Positions 49,833 to 62,155 of a stretch of 64,000 bases of DNA are shown piece by piece. This DNA is from Megascapheus bottae (taxonomy: Eukaryota > Chordata > Mammalia > Rodentia > Geomyidae), in assembly GCA_024803745.1 (NCBI GenBank), contig JANJXV010000016.1:42524525-42588524 (forward strand), written 5' to 3'. The notes beneath the pieces were generated by a model, which saw nothing but the letters and a program-made list of their open reading frames with translations, was not told where the DNA came from and did not search any database. Each line of letters starts with the position of its first letter. Position 1 is the first letter of the stretch. A program made the position numbers and the translations under genes.

Positions 49833-49925
49833 CCAAAACAAAACAAAAGAAAAGAACAGAAAAACCAAAACAACTAACAAGCCAAAACACAATATAAAAA
49901 AACAAACAACAGGGAAAAAAACACC
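49833..49925. repeat. A-rich low-complexity tract
   Basis: AAAAC/AAAAG-type units. It could be the decayed tail of a retroposon, but no body is recognised upstream. Confidence 0.6.
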
Positions 49926-52900
49926 TGGACCTTTCCTAGAGAAAGAGGACCAGGCACACCTGAATACAGCTGGATGAGAAGGGGCTGCAACATGGAAGCG
50001 GCAGCAAGGCCCTCAGATCTCCCAACCTGCACCAGGTGGCCCAGACCTTCCATCTCAGCACAACCCGAGCAGTGCCTGTGTCCCAGGCCCTCCTCCCAGA
50101 AGCAGAAAATGTCCCAGAACAGGGCCAGCATTCCCTGCCTAGCCTTCATGGGGGACCAGTGATTCTTGAGTCACTCACTCAAAGGCATCTGCAGAGACAT
50201 GGGAAACTGAGTGAAGCATGCAGAAAACGGGTGGCAGGTGCCCTGGAAACTAACTTGTGTTTGCATACTAAACTTATCCAAGGATGCCAAGACCTATGCC
50301 TACGGGAAAAAATTCTAACCCAAATTAACATGACTTTCAATAGATCTAGAGCAAAACTGAAACAAGAAAAGGGTCATGGGAAATGCTTAATAATACAGTA
50401 CTTCTGATTCTTTTGTTTTGTTTTGCTAATTAATTTTGCTATAAAATCCTGCTTGGAAAATCCCTATAAAATATGTTGGATTTTTTTCTCATAATATGAA
50501 GACAGATTATGTTATTACTTTAAAGGAATTTATCAAGTATAATTGCCCTACATTAACTAAGCTCCTTCTCAAAATTTGTTACAAGTGGGAATGTACAATG
50601 TCTTTATAGAAGAGGTGAATAAGGATGCCCGAATATTGAAAATGGAATATTGAACCTTGCTGAAATGGCTTTCACAAAGACGGTGGAAGGAGGGAGAGTA
50701 AGAGAGGATGTGAGGATAGACTGTGAACCACAGGTGGAGATTATACTTATGTGGAAATGTGAAGTTGCATTGTACAACCTCTTGTACACTTACAGGTTGA
50801 AAATAGATAAAATATAAAAGGTAGGTATTTAGAAAGGATTTGAAGTCCACTTGTCTTACAAAAGCTTTTGTTTATCTCCGTGTAATGTCATGTTTCAATA
50901 AAACAAAACTCTAACTGAAGACACGGGAAGTTCTTTGGGTTATTCCAAAGGATGCACTAGCCAAACTTGGAGAGATTACGTTTGATTCTAAAATGGAATA
51001 TGTACCATCCTTGATGTGAGAGCTAAGGTCAGAAATAGGAGCATTTACAATATCCCGCCGCAGGGAAGCGCAGATGCAATCAGGCTAAGTGTTTTCAGGA
51101 GCTCTACAAGCAAAATGAAGCTGTTTGTCCTTGGGGTGTGTGGAGCTTCCCGACGCCAACATGCGATTACAAGGCAGGATACTGAAGAAAACCATAGGAC
51201 ATAGAACACGTCAGTGTTGGCCCCACCGGTGCCAGGTTTCCCCTTCTGCAGGGCTGGGGCCCAGCATCTGCATTTCTGTCATGTTCCCAGGGGATGCTGA
51301 TATTGCTCAAAGTCCAAGGAGCAACTTGCATCACTTCAGTTCTACAGAGTTAACTATGACTATGCCTGATAATTAGAGTCTCTTAGCCACGTGCTTGACA
51401 CGTAACCTCTACACTAAAAGCTGTCCCAGCAGAAGATAACGAAGCAGAAACTGAGAATCTTTCTTCCATAGATCCATTCACGCCACAGATTATTTTTGTC
51501 AGGCACTAGTATGTTTGACAATATAGAAAATGATTTCTGCATTTCTTACAACTTTGGATTCTTCCTTAGCCATTAATCTGGATAGTGGAACCCTGGGAGC
51601 AAAGAAGAACTTGAGATTCAAAGCTCTCTAAAAATATGTATTGTAAGTGTCAGAGTGAAAATAGGAAGATGAGAGAGAGATGTGATGATGTAGATAAATA
51701 TCCTCATACATTTTAATTCAATGGTGAGGGCCTGGTAGAAGTTTTGGTGATGACAAAACTTAGAAAATGATGAAGACATGAATTCCAAGGAAGTGTGAGT
51801 TATATAATATTGCTGATTCATAGAAAAAAATGAATTCAGTTAACTAAAGTTGAAGGAAATGGATAAATAATGAATTCTAGGGGTTGAATGGAAAAAATGT
51901 GTGTGCTGATGAGATACAGCTGGTAGAGTTTGATAATAAATGATCATTTTGTGTACATTAATAAGACATTCTTTATTTTTAATGTCCTTTATGAATCTAA
52001 AATCAGATAAACTCTGACCTCATAAAATAAATAATGCAATTTTCTCTACAACAAACAATATTTTGTGGAACATTTATTTCTACCTTAAATTTTCTACAGA
52101 GGTCTTCAAGCAAGATATTTTGGCTTAGCATTTTATTTAATGAAAAACTTTAATTAGGATTAATATTTTATTTTTTAACTTGAGATACTTTGGAAATGTG
52201 TGCAATTAAAAGACTTTATCTTTGTCAAATACTTTGGCACAAAGTTGTTTGTAATATTACATAATTAATTTAAATAATAGCAGTATTATTCTTTTAATAT
52301 TGATATTGATAATTTGTATCTCTTCTGCTCTTATATGTAGAGATTCACCACCTTAATTGCTTTTTCAATAAGCTAATTTTTTGTTACTGATTTATTATTC
52401 ATCCATTTTATTTGTTTCTATCCTTAATGTTTATTGTTTCCAAACTTCTTGGATGTAGTTTAGATATGGTTCAGTTTATGTGAACTCAGGTGAGGCTAAC
52501 AGAAAAACCTGGACTAGCACAAATCATGATTGCACTTAGTTCCAAGGAGAAGTTATAAAACTCTAAACATTGAGCCATGCAATGACAGAATGACAGGAAC
52601 TGCAGAATGGTGACAACACTGCTGTGCTCGGCAGTGGCTGTCTTTGACATTGTTCCAAGGCCAGCACACCACTCCACCCTCATGCGCTCATGGATGAGAG
52701 CTTCTATATATAATTTAGGTAGGCTCACTGACTTTCTGATACTGATGAGATCAAGCGTTGCTGGAGAAGGCACTTGTGCTTCTTTCTAGAGTCTTTCTGG
52801 GACTTGCTTGCCTCTCTGATAAGAAAATGGAACATGGACACTTTGTATGAGCTCAAACCTGGTCCATGAGCAACACATATCTGCGTGTTTCCTTCCGTAA

Positions 52901-54355
52901 GCACTGAGAACTCCTGACACTCATAAAAGACAAGCAAACAGGGAAACCAAAACATCTTTCTTCACTGGGATTGTAGTGTGCGAAGGCAGAGACATCAAAC
53001 AAATTATCTTATCTGCTAGCATACTGGTAAACTAATATATTTCCTCCACTTCTTATATGGTACATACATAAATAATTTGTCTTTAGTCCTTTGTCCAACT
53101 TTCACTAGCAATTGTCTGTGGAAAGCACCAGCATCTCTCTTGTGTCATGCTAGCCCAGTCTTCTGTGTGATAGACAATGGCAGTGTATAACTTATCCCAA
53201 GCCTCAGCTATGGAAACACCTGTGTTGTGTGATACACACTTTCAGACATCAGCAAGTTCTCAGCAAATATTATAGTCAATAATTATCATTACTCAATTAT
53301 AGTGAAATGTTTCCTCTACCTAATATAGATTGAAACAATACATATACAATAGTCATGGAGGAACATGTATTTATTCAATCCCAAAATCTTTTAAGAATCA
53401 CCAAGAAGGCATTAAATTGCGTTAATTTAGAAATGAGGTAAATATATTTCCTATATAAATTTGGATTTCCATTATTTGTAGGAGTATGTACTATAGATTT
53501 GCTGCTAAATTTGCATCCAGCATCCAACCCAAGAGGAAACTGTTCCCACATACCTGCATGCTGCACAAAGTGCTGTACAGACTTACTGCCCCTGGAAACT
53601 CTAGACAGGGTTCAACTTAAGCTTAGAGGCTGCTTTTAGCTCAAAATCACCAACAAAGGTACAAAATTGTTTAAAAAGGAAAAAAAAAGAAAGGCATTAC
53701 ATTACCCTCCAATTCACCTCCCCCCTCCCTTACTGATTAGCCCATTTATGATGCAAAAGCTGAAACCCAAAGGCAAAAGCTGGCCTGGCTTCCCCAGGGG
53801 AGCTGGCAGATGTCACATGATTGAAGTGTTACCTTTCTTACAGCTGGATGAATGCCCTAAACACCCCAGAGGGTCAACATTTTATCAAGGAAGTAAGTTC
53901 CCAAAGTTTATCCCGTGAAATATCAACAACCACTCAATCTTTGTCCTTGTCTTTCTCTAAGTGAAGCTCAGAGAAGTTCAGAAAAAAAAAAAAGTTGACT
54001 CACACAGGTATCCTGGGTGGCTCAGTTCATATTCCCAGAGTCCAGTGAAAACAGCAGCGCTAACATGAAACAGCGTGCGTAAGAACACAGTCTCCGCTGC
54101 ACTTTGGACTTGACCCCTTTGGCTGGTGGTCAGACATAATCACTGGGTAGCCTTTTGTAAATACATAGGTTCAAAGTTTCCCCTTTATCCTTCTGAAGCG
54201 TGCTTTCATTTCTCAGGACACAGAGAGGCTTTACTTTTATTGAGCACAGGTAGGATGGGAAATTTTTAGGTTTTGACTACAATAAAACATCAATATTTCA
54301 GAAAATGCTCTGCTCATCAAGACGTATGTCAGTTATTATTATGTGTAAGAAAAAA
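49926..54355. other. Unique DNA, no gene seen
   Basis: No young repeat or exon recognised in 4.4 kb. Frames of 60-123 codons (for example 50036-50407 plus) lack known domains. Segments around 51950-52480 are strongly AT-rich. Confidence 0.45.
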
Positions 54356-54357
54356 AG

Positions 54358-54445
54358 GCTTTGGGGATAGGACTGGTGGCTCTGTAGCAGATAACTTTTC
54401 TACCTTGCATGACATCCTAGATTAGGTCCCCAGCACTACCAAACA
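54358..54445 (+). mobile_element. Old tRNA-derived (ID-like) SINE relic
   Basis: 'ggggataggactggtggctc' and 'tagattaggtccccagcact' retain the outline of the ID element (5' end, A-box, B-box and 'cccagcac' end), heavily diverged. Confidence 0.5.
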
Positions 54446-54763
54446 AGGCCAAATGCAAGAGACCATGGCTCCTTGATCATTTTGACTTTTGAGAAATTAC
54501 TTACAGCTCAACATGTAGTAACATTCTTCATTCTTTCATTTTATTATTTTAATTTATTCTGTCATTTAATTTATTATTTTCTTGTTGCTATTATTACTAT
54601 TACTCTTAATCCAAGAGGCATTCCCACATCCTTTAACATTAGAAGATACTTCCAACACTTGGAGAAAAAAGCAGAAGTACAATCTCTTGGAAAAGAATAT
54701 TTATAATAACAATTGAAGTAGAGTTCAGATATACATCTCCCTACTGAGTATGACTGCTTACAA

Positions 54764-54783
54764 ACAACAACAACAACAACAAA
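54764..54783. repeat. Short (CAA)n repeat
   Basis: About six CAA units. Confidence 0.9.
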
Positions 54784-55011
54784 AGAAACCCTTTGTTTAT
54801 GACTGTAGCTAGTTAAAAATCTTAGTTATCACTCCTAATCCAGAATCCTTTTCTCATTTCACCCTTTAAGAAACTGGGTTTCTTTTGTTTTTTTTTCCTC
54901 CTTTCTTAGTGTCCTTTCTTCTATCCTTTTATTTTTTTTAATTTTGAAGAGGAAATTCCTTTATTTAAAATTTTTTATTTTATTTCTTTCATTATATTTT
55001 GTATTTGTTTT

Positions 55012-55087
55012 ATTTTACAGGGACTGAACCCAGGGCCTTCTGCTTGCTTAGCAAGCACTCTACCACTTGAGCTATACCCTAGCTGAT
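55012..55087 (-). mobile_element. tRNA-derived (ID/B2-like) SINE, antisense
   Basis: The plus strand reads 'gggactgaacccagggcctt', 'gcttagcaagcactctacca', 'cttgagctataccctagctg', the reverse complement of a tRNA-Ala-type SINE head. T-rich DNA at 54930-55011 would be its A-rich tail. It could be a monomeric ancestor-like copy, since no Geo module is present. Confidence 0.7.
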
Positions 55088-55245
55088 CCCTTTCCATTTC
55101 TAGTTAAATAAATCAGTTTTGAACAAAATGAGAATGAAAGCATAAAATAAGTTAAGAAATCAATGAAAGAGTTAACCCTTAATGTAAATAAATGAACAAA
55201 ACCAAGAATCTTCCTGGCAACTTATGCAAATTTAAAAGATGCATG

Positions 55246-55345
55246 CGGTCAGGCACTGGTGGTTCATATCTAGAATCCTAGATACTCAGGAGGCTGAGAT
55301 CTGAGGAGTGCAGCTTGAAGTCAGCTCTGGCAGGAAATGCACAAG
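55246..55345 (+). mobile_element. 7SL-like SINE head, Geo half missing or lost
   Basis: 'gtcaggcactggtggttcat', 'gatactcaggaggctgagat', 'ctgaggagtgcagcttgaag' match the left half of the 7SL-headed Geo SINEs. After about 55345 no Geo motif is visible, so this is a 3'-truncated copy or a monomer. Confidence 0.7.
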
Positions 55346-56110
55346 CTCAAATTCATGCTCCTGGGCTTCTGTTCTGTGATAACTGAAATTCCCAACTCCA
55401 TGTCACCAGTGTAATGATAAATCTGTTAACAAAATGTCTTGTTAAGTTTTTTTTTTTTACCATGTGAAATCAAGGTGGAAAGTTTAGAACCTTTAGATCA
55501 AGTTGTTTTTATATTACAGGGTATTTATAGTCTATTCAAGAGGCCTCTGTGATTACATTCTTTCTTCATATCTGCACAGAATGAAAGTATATTAAAAGTT
55601 GTCTCAATCTCCAATCTGTATAATGTGCCTTCTGTGTATACTTGAAAGCAAAATTTATTGCTTTCACTGGCATTTCTTCCTGAAGGAGATTATAGATAAT
55701 ATTATGTCTGAGAATTATTCTAAAGCTCTCATGCTTTTGTCAATTCCATCCCAGCTGACAGAAACTGGAATCAAACATCAATGGAGCATTTGCAGAGAAC
55801 TGATTCTCCAAAGTTGTGATTTGAGCATTCGTTTTGTCAGCGAAATTCTCCTTTTGTAGAGATGAAGGGATGCCTATCTCGGAAACTCAGCTTGCATTTA
55901 AATGAGGATGTAAAACAATTAAGCACCAGACTCACACTCTGCCATCTGCTATCCTTGCCTGACCAGGTAACTTCACATCTCCTAGAGTCCAACGGCTTGG
56001 AACCTGGAGCTGGGCCACAGGGCTTGGATGCTATCACCAAATTCGAGACCTGCCAGTTTCTCTGTCCTTTGCCTCTTGCCTCAGTAACTCTGCTTTCTCC
56101 TAGAGAAGGT
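55346..56110. other. Unique DNA, no gene seen
   Basis: The 118-codon frame beginning at 55862 runs into an L1-like block and is not accepted as a gene. Confidence 0.4.
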
Positions 56111-56114
56111 CATC

Positions 56115-56240
56115 TGGAATATGATAATCCACAAACTACAAGTCGCTGTAACCAACATAGAGAAGGCCCAGAGGACGTGATGCTAAGCGAAATCAGCCAG
56201 AGAAGAGCAATATGGTAGATCCCTCCTCTAGAGGACATTT
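56115..56240 (+). mobile_element. Old L1 3' relic
   Basis: 'gaggacgtgatgctaagcga' followed by 'aatcagccagag' matches the well-known L1 block 'gaggacattatgctaagtga / aataagccag'. The rest is diverged. Confidence 0.45.
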
Positions 56241-58430
56241 TAGAAGACTTTGAGTATGCACAACAGGTCAGTGGCCACCACAGACAGCCAGGAAGGAACA
56301 GAAATGGCTGGGGATCTTGGTCAAAAGCAGCAACATGCTCTATGATGAAGACTTCCAGAGATCTGACACACCCGCAAAGGCTAGACTATGGAGCTGAGCC
56401 CTAGGCATTCATTATTGGAGTATATTATGGTGCACCTACCATGCCTATCCACAAAAGATAAGTCCATGAGAAGGTGATATAGTCAGCTTGCTACAGTAAT
56501 CATTTGACTAGCAATAGGTGTATAAAAGTATCAGATTGTTCACCTTCACTATAAACAGCAAAAGAAAAATTAGGTTAAAATAAAAGCACATAGTTCAACA
56601 AAAACAGTGAGAAGGATAAAGACTACAGGAAAATAAATGGATCACCCAAGGCTTTTCTTGCCATAACTTGCATTGACCATTTATGCTGTTTCTCTCTATA
56701 TATATTATCTTTAAATTTACTCTTCTTATAGACTATTGTTCCTATTGTACAAACCATGATGCACTGGTGTTGAGAACCACCCAGAAACATCTGGGATATA
56801 GAATCAGAGTATTTGACTCTCCTTCATCTGTGCAGACAGGAAAACTCTGCTCAGATCCCAGTCTATGTGTCTCAAAATAATTAGATTTGCTAAATTAGAA
56901 AACATGCCTGACTCAGAAAGAATGGCTAGCTTAATTAGGAAAACAAACAAAAAAAAGTCATGATCTGGGGGACAAATGGAAAGCTACATTCTAAGCTTTT
57001 GTCTTTGAATGTCTCTAGGCTGTTTCAAACACTAAACTCACACGAGTCACTTCCAAATTTCCTCCTTCACCATCTGTTACCGAAGTGTAGGTTCCATGAA
57101 TAGAAAGAAAGGTGTAATGTGGAATATAAAAAAATTATCATATCAAGTCCCGACAAAAAAATGAATTAACGAGTGTTAGGCTGGGTGCAAGATAAAAGGG
57201 GGAAGAGGAGTGAGGGGAGAGGGCAAGAAAAGAGGAGGAGGAACAGAACCCTCTTCTACTAGTCAAATTCAAATCAGCAGCCAGCATTTCTTAGAAGGCT
57301 AAAAGTGCTATACCCTGAGGAAAAGGAAAATACTTCAAACTGTTAGAATTTTCCTAGAAGTGTCACCTTTCATATTCCAAATGAAAGTTAAAAAAAATGC
57401 TGCTAAAAAATGTTTGGAATTATTGCCTTTCTATGTCATGCGCGGTTTATAGGTTTGTTCACGAGGAAGTCTCCAAATAAGGCACTAGCTTCCTGTGAGC
57501 GCCTGTCTGTGCCTTCTCGATTCATTACCCCATGCTTTCCATAATTGAAAACCCACTCCCAACCATCTGTCAACATGACTCACTTTCTAACCTCGTTGGC
57601 AGGCCCTTACCTATTTCTCCATAGGGTCTGAATGTGGGCCAGCTGCTATCAAAGCTTCAATCAGAAAATAGCATCAGGAAAGTTACAGGGAGATAGTTAG
57701 CTATAGTCATTATTTAAACATAAAGTTCTGTGAGTTTATTTGAAAAGAACTCTTTCATCGTGTTTAAAAAAATCATTTCTTAAGAGTAGATTTCCATCCA
57801 GTGTCCATGATATGGATGTAAGTGTTGATGAAGGACTGGGAGATGAATAAAATTGGAAAAATACTTTGCAAAAAATAAAAGTAGGAAGTGCTCCACCTTA
57901 GCATTTAGCTGGGCTAAGAAGGAACATGATATTTAATATTCACATGGAAATGTGTACACATAAGAAGAATCATAAAAAGAATCATGAGTCCCCTGGTACC
58001 ATTGATCTTAGGAAGTTAATAAATGATTCCTCCAAACTGAAATGCATACATGAGGACTGCACATAAGTTTAACTCCAACCTCCCCCCCAAATGACTTGAT
58101 ATTAAATTATTCTTCCCTGATCACATGATATTTACAGTTGTAAATTACATCTGGGTACATAATGCATATGTCATATATACATACACATATACCTTACTCA
58201 ATATTTTATACCTGTTCTCTAATACATCTATAAGTAAGAATTTTGACAACCTACAACTATTGACGTCAAAAGTTTTATACTGTCACAGCTCACACATCTT
58301 ACAGCTTTTAAATCACTTTGATGCTTGCAAGAACAGGAATATCATGGAATAGAACAGGAAGTACAGAAATAGACAGGACCACATTTGAAACTATTATATA
58401 ATAGAAATGTTGTCTCAAATCATTGATCTA
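56241..58430. other. Unique DNA, no gene seen
   Basis: A GA-rich purine patch lies at about 57197-57245 and a C-run at about 58080-58088. No exon recognised. Confidence 0.45.
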
Positions 58431-58439
58431 AAGAAAGAA

Positions 58440-58800
58440 GCCTTGGGAAGGATAAAATTAGACATATCCTTCACACCAAGAAAAAGAATAAACTTCAAAT
58501 GGATCTGAGACATTTATGCAGAAAATGAAATAAATGTAAGCACTAGAACAAAACAAAGACATGTATAATCTGGATTTCAATAAGACTTTTCTAAATTTGT
58601 CCAAGAAACACGAGTTGTTAAAAAAAATTGATACATCTTAGCACATTGATATTTTAATGACAAAAACATACCATCATCAAAATGAAGATACAATGTAGAG
58701 AAATTACTCACAAACCTGACCACATATAAAGGTCTACATCCCAAATTCATAAAACAAAGCCATGAGCAGCTCATTTGCAGTAAGAGATAGTAAAACACAT
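58440..58800 (+). mobile_element. Old L1 ORF2 C-terminal relic
   Basis: 'ccttcacaccaagaaaaaga', 'ataaacttcaaatggatctg', and further on 'cacatataaaggtctacatc' parallel the L1 region encoding an INFKWI-like tract and a SDKGLIS-like tract. No open frame remains. Confidence 0.5.
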
Positions 58801-59061
58801 ACCCATTACTCATAAGTAGAGACACAGGAGTTAAAAATAATTCTGGCATGTCATTCTCCATCCCTCAAGCAGACCTGGCTTCAAAACCTTGACAGAAAAC
58901 TCTTCGGTGAAGTTTAGAGAATCTCCAGTAAGTGACACTTAACTGGCCTAACACTTTCACAGGACCATTCACCATAACTGATAAAAGTATGATGCATTTA
59001 CAACTAGACCCTGAACATCTAAGCAGCCGATAGCTCCACTCCAAAACACATAGAACACTGG

Positions 59062-59230
59062 GGGAAATAAACTATGTGAATTGTGGGTAGGGATGCGAGG
59101 AGGAAATTTGGGAGAAGAGAAGGAAAGGTGACATTGTCCAAAAGAGAAACGCGCCCATTGCCTGAACCGTGAACCAGTAAACCCTCTGTACAACGCTTCA
59201 AGAATAACAATAAATGGATACATATATTAA
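59062..59230 (+). repeat. Unclassified dispersed repeat, copy B (3' module)
   Basis: 'aggtgacattgtccaaaaga', 'aaccctctgtacaacgcttc' and 'aagaataacaataaatgg' align in order with the copy at 43.8 kb. It lies about 260 bp downstream of an L1-like relic in the same orientation and ends in an AATAAA-like signal, so it may be the 3' end of a LINE or an independent retroposon. Confidence 0.5.
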
Positions 59231-61050
59231 AATGCATTGAAGAATACTAACAAAACTTAATGGAAATTTTTGAATCTTCCTTTCATAATATCTAATTTTA
59301 ATTTACAGAGCATTGGCTAAGGTAAAGAAGATCTGGACCGTATTAACCAACTCGATTTTGTCACCTTTTGCAGAGCTCTGATGTTCACAAGCCTACTCAT
59401 GGCAAAACAGCTTGAGTATGTATGGAAAGTGGCAATGCCAAATCTACATATATATCAAACATTACTTAAGGCCATAAGCTAGGCCAGTTGATTCTATGAT
59501 TTTAGAAAGATTCAAATTGACAGATATGACTAAATGTGTATTCATTTATTTTTTAGAATTTTATATGGTTATTTTTTAAATAATAAAGGATTCTGTGAAT
59601 TCCCTGAATATTTGGAATTTAAATAATGCAGTTATATATAATTCACAGGTCACAGGGGAAATAAGAGAAATTTCGAAATAATTTCAGCTAGGTGAAAATA
59701 AAATCATAATATCAAAATATGTCAGATTATGTTGTGAATGACCATATTAGAAGAGAAGAATGAATTAGCCAACAGCAGTGATTTAATCTGTCATTTAAAC
59801 ATCGGTAGGATATAAGAATCAATTAAGCTCAAATACAGAAGTAGTAAAGATAAGAGTAGAAGTCAATAAAACAGAAGGCAGACAATAACGGGTAATATCT
59901 ATAAGCTGATAAAATCCTTCAAAATATCCATTAAGTTACAAACTAATCACCATGAGCAAGGAGAAATCAAGGGAAGCCCATCATAAAGTTCTTATGGAGT
60001 TTCATAAAAATAGAAGTCGATCTTTGAGAAACACAACTGAGAAAAATACAAAAAAACATAGACTGGGAAAACACAGGTACAAGCTTCTGCAAAGATCATC
60101 CCGCATGGTACAAAGTGACGGCAGAAATGGCTTAATCTTCGAATGCGTGTATTCAATGAGAGGCACAATTATCCAAACTTGCCTCAAGTGCTAATGACTT
60201 CTTTTAACCGTACCCCTGGAGTTCTGTCAGCCTCTGGAGTCTGGGACGTGGCATGCATCTGGGAGTCTGTGAATGTCTTCTATAAGCCTTACAGGTTTTG
60301 CTGGACTCCAAGTCAAGTAACGTTTTATATATTATGCACTTTCATTTTACATTTACTTGATTTTTCATTGTAATATGAACACTTTAATGGTTAGCTACAA
60401 TTGCAATGATTTTACTTTTTTTAATAGTGCCATGTCTTTTCCCATACTGCCTTTTTCATGCTCTGAACTTTGTGTTTAACACACAATGGTTCCTCCATCA
60501 CACCATGATTCCTTAAGTCAACCAATGTTGCCTAAATCCTATTTGCTGGGTACATCTTAGAAAGCCGAATGGTTGTAGTAGAAGAATATCCTACACATCC
60601 AGACTTAGAATTTCAGGGGAAGAGGTGAAGCTGAGACACGGAGACAATTTCCACAACTGCCAGCAGGAAATGAAGTGAGAATTAGCACCATGTTCCTAAC
60701 CAAATCCTGTTTCTTTCTCCAGCAGCCTGGCTGCATGTGTTGCCGTCCTTTAAAGGCAGCCACGCAAGCATTTTACTTAGAGAAGGAATCAGGCACTCCT
60801 ACATAAAGCAAGCTGCATTCCACCTTGTCCTCCCCCAGGCAGGAAGTGTGCTTCCAGTCAAGACAGGAAGACAATTCCAATCCTTTCATTGAACATTACT
60901 TTGCAAAATGTAATCCACAGTTGGATGATGATCCAAATGAATTTAATTTTCGTGAATTACGTATTTGCTAAATACAATCGAATGCTTTCTGAGAAAGTTA
61001 TTTTAGATATAAAAATGCTCACAAGTTTGCGAATTGTGTGTATGTATGTG
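59231..61050. other. Unique DNA, no gene seen
   Basis: No recognised repeat or exon. Opposed frames at 59952-60194 and 60002-60187 are shadows of each other without known family. Confidence 0.45.
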
Positions 61051-61055
61051 TGTGT

Positions 61056-61248
61056 GCACTAGTCCTGGGGTTTGAACTCAGGGCCCGGGCAATATCCTGA
61101 GCACTTGTGCCCTTAAGCCACAGTTCTACTTCCAACATTTTTCTGGATAACTGGAGAAAAGTAGCCCTCAGATTTTCCTGCCCAGGCTGTTTTTGTACCG
61201 CAACCCTTTGATCTCAACCTCTTGAGTTGCCACAATTACAGATGTCCT
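61056..61248 (-). mobile_element. 7SL-headed Geo SINE, antisense, diverged
   Basis: Plus strand: 'agtcctggggtttgaactca', 'gcccttaagccacagttcta' (Geo half), then 'ggataactggagaaaagtag' and 'ctcaacctcttgagttgcca' (7SL-like half). More decayed than the 42-kb copies. Confidence 0.8.
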
Positions 61249-61880
61249 TAAATTTATTTTTTTAATCCCCACTGTAATGCTAAGGAAACTGTTACACTGC
61301 CATCCGTTTCCACACCTTTAAGACTCACACGAGAGGGGGACACCCTTCCTTTCCTGTAATGCAGCGCCCAGGTGTGGGTTTGCGCTGGCACTTCCAGTGA
61401 GCTGGCACATCAGTGCTGCTTCTCCTGGGTGACACTCACAAACAGCAGACACCCTACACTACCACTCTAGCTTGTCACCCCACCAACCCCTCGGTGTCCC
61501 AACTCTTCAACCCCACCACCGCCTTATTTTCTACAACACCCCGTATCGCTGCAACCCAATGGCTGGGGGGATGGAAAGACCACTGTGAAGGGGGAAAGCG
61601 CTTATGTCAAATCCTGCCTCCCCACTTAGTCAGGTCCCTACTTCCTGCCTCTCTCCTGCTTTCCACCAGGCCCCTCTCAAGCCATCCAATTAGGAGTTGA
61701 TCATGGGAGCTGTTCACTGCCAGAGTTACAGCCCTGGCGACTGGCTCACTTTGCAAACTCCTGCCTACAAAGCCCCAGCATAGTCTTTGTAGTTGAAAGG
61801 TACAGAATGGAACCTTCGTTATGGGTTCCTTTCAATTAATACAAGCATGGCTTCAGCTTTCCCTTCCTTTCCTTTTCTTA
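61249..61880. other. Unique DNA, no gene seen
   Basis: A C-rich stretch at 61440-61560 gives a Thr/Pro-rich 95-codon frame at 61413-61700 without known domain. Confidence 0.4.
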
Positions 61881-61910
61881 TTATATATATATATATATAT
61901 TTTTTTTTAA
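61881..61910. repeat. (TA)n then T-run
   Basis: About ten TA units followed by T9, directly before an antisense SINE; the T-run may be the SINE's tail. Confidence 0.9.
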
Positions 61911-61939
61911 AGAATCATTGGCCTTTTTGGTGCCTGATC

Positions 61940-62155
61940 ATTTTTGGAGACAGGATTTCCCTCTTTGCCTCAGCCAGCCTGAGCCACTCTCCTCTTACTT
62001 GAGCTTGCCCCATAGCTGGAATGACAATTCTGTATCCCACTCAGCCTTTTCTGTTGAGATGGTCTTTTGCCTAGGCTAGCCTAGAACCGTCATGCTCACT
62101 GTCTCAGCTTCTTGTGGAGCTAGAATGGCAGGCATTGTTAAGCCACTGCATGACA
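61940..62155 (-). mobile_element. B1/Alu-like 7SL SINE, probably dimeric, antisense
   Basis: The plus strand shows 'tttgcctcagccagcctgag' with 'catagctggaatgacaattc' in one unit and 'gcctaggctagcctagaacc' with 'gtggagctagaatggcaggc' in the next, each the reverse complement of a B1 core. No Geo module. Confidence 0.65.
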
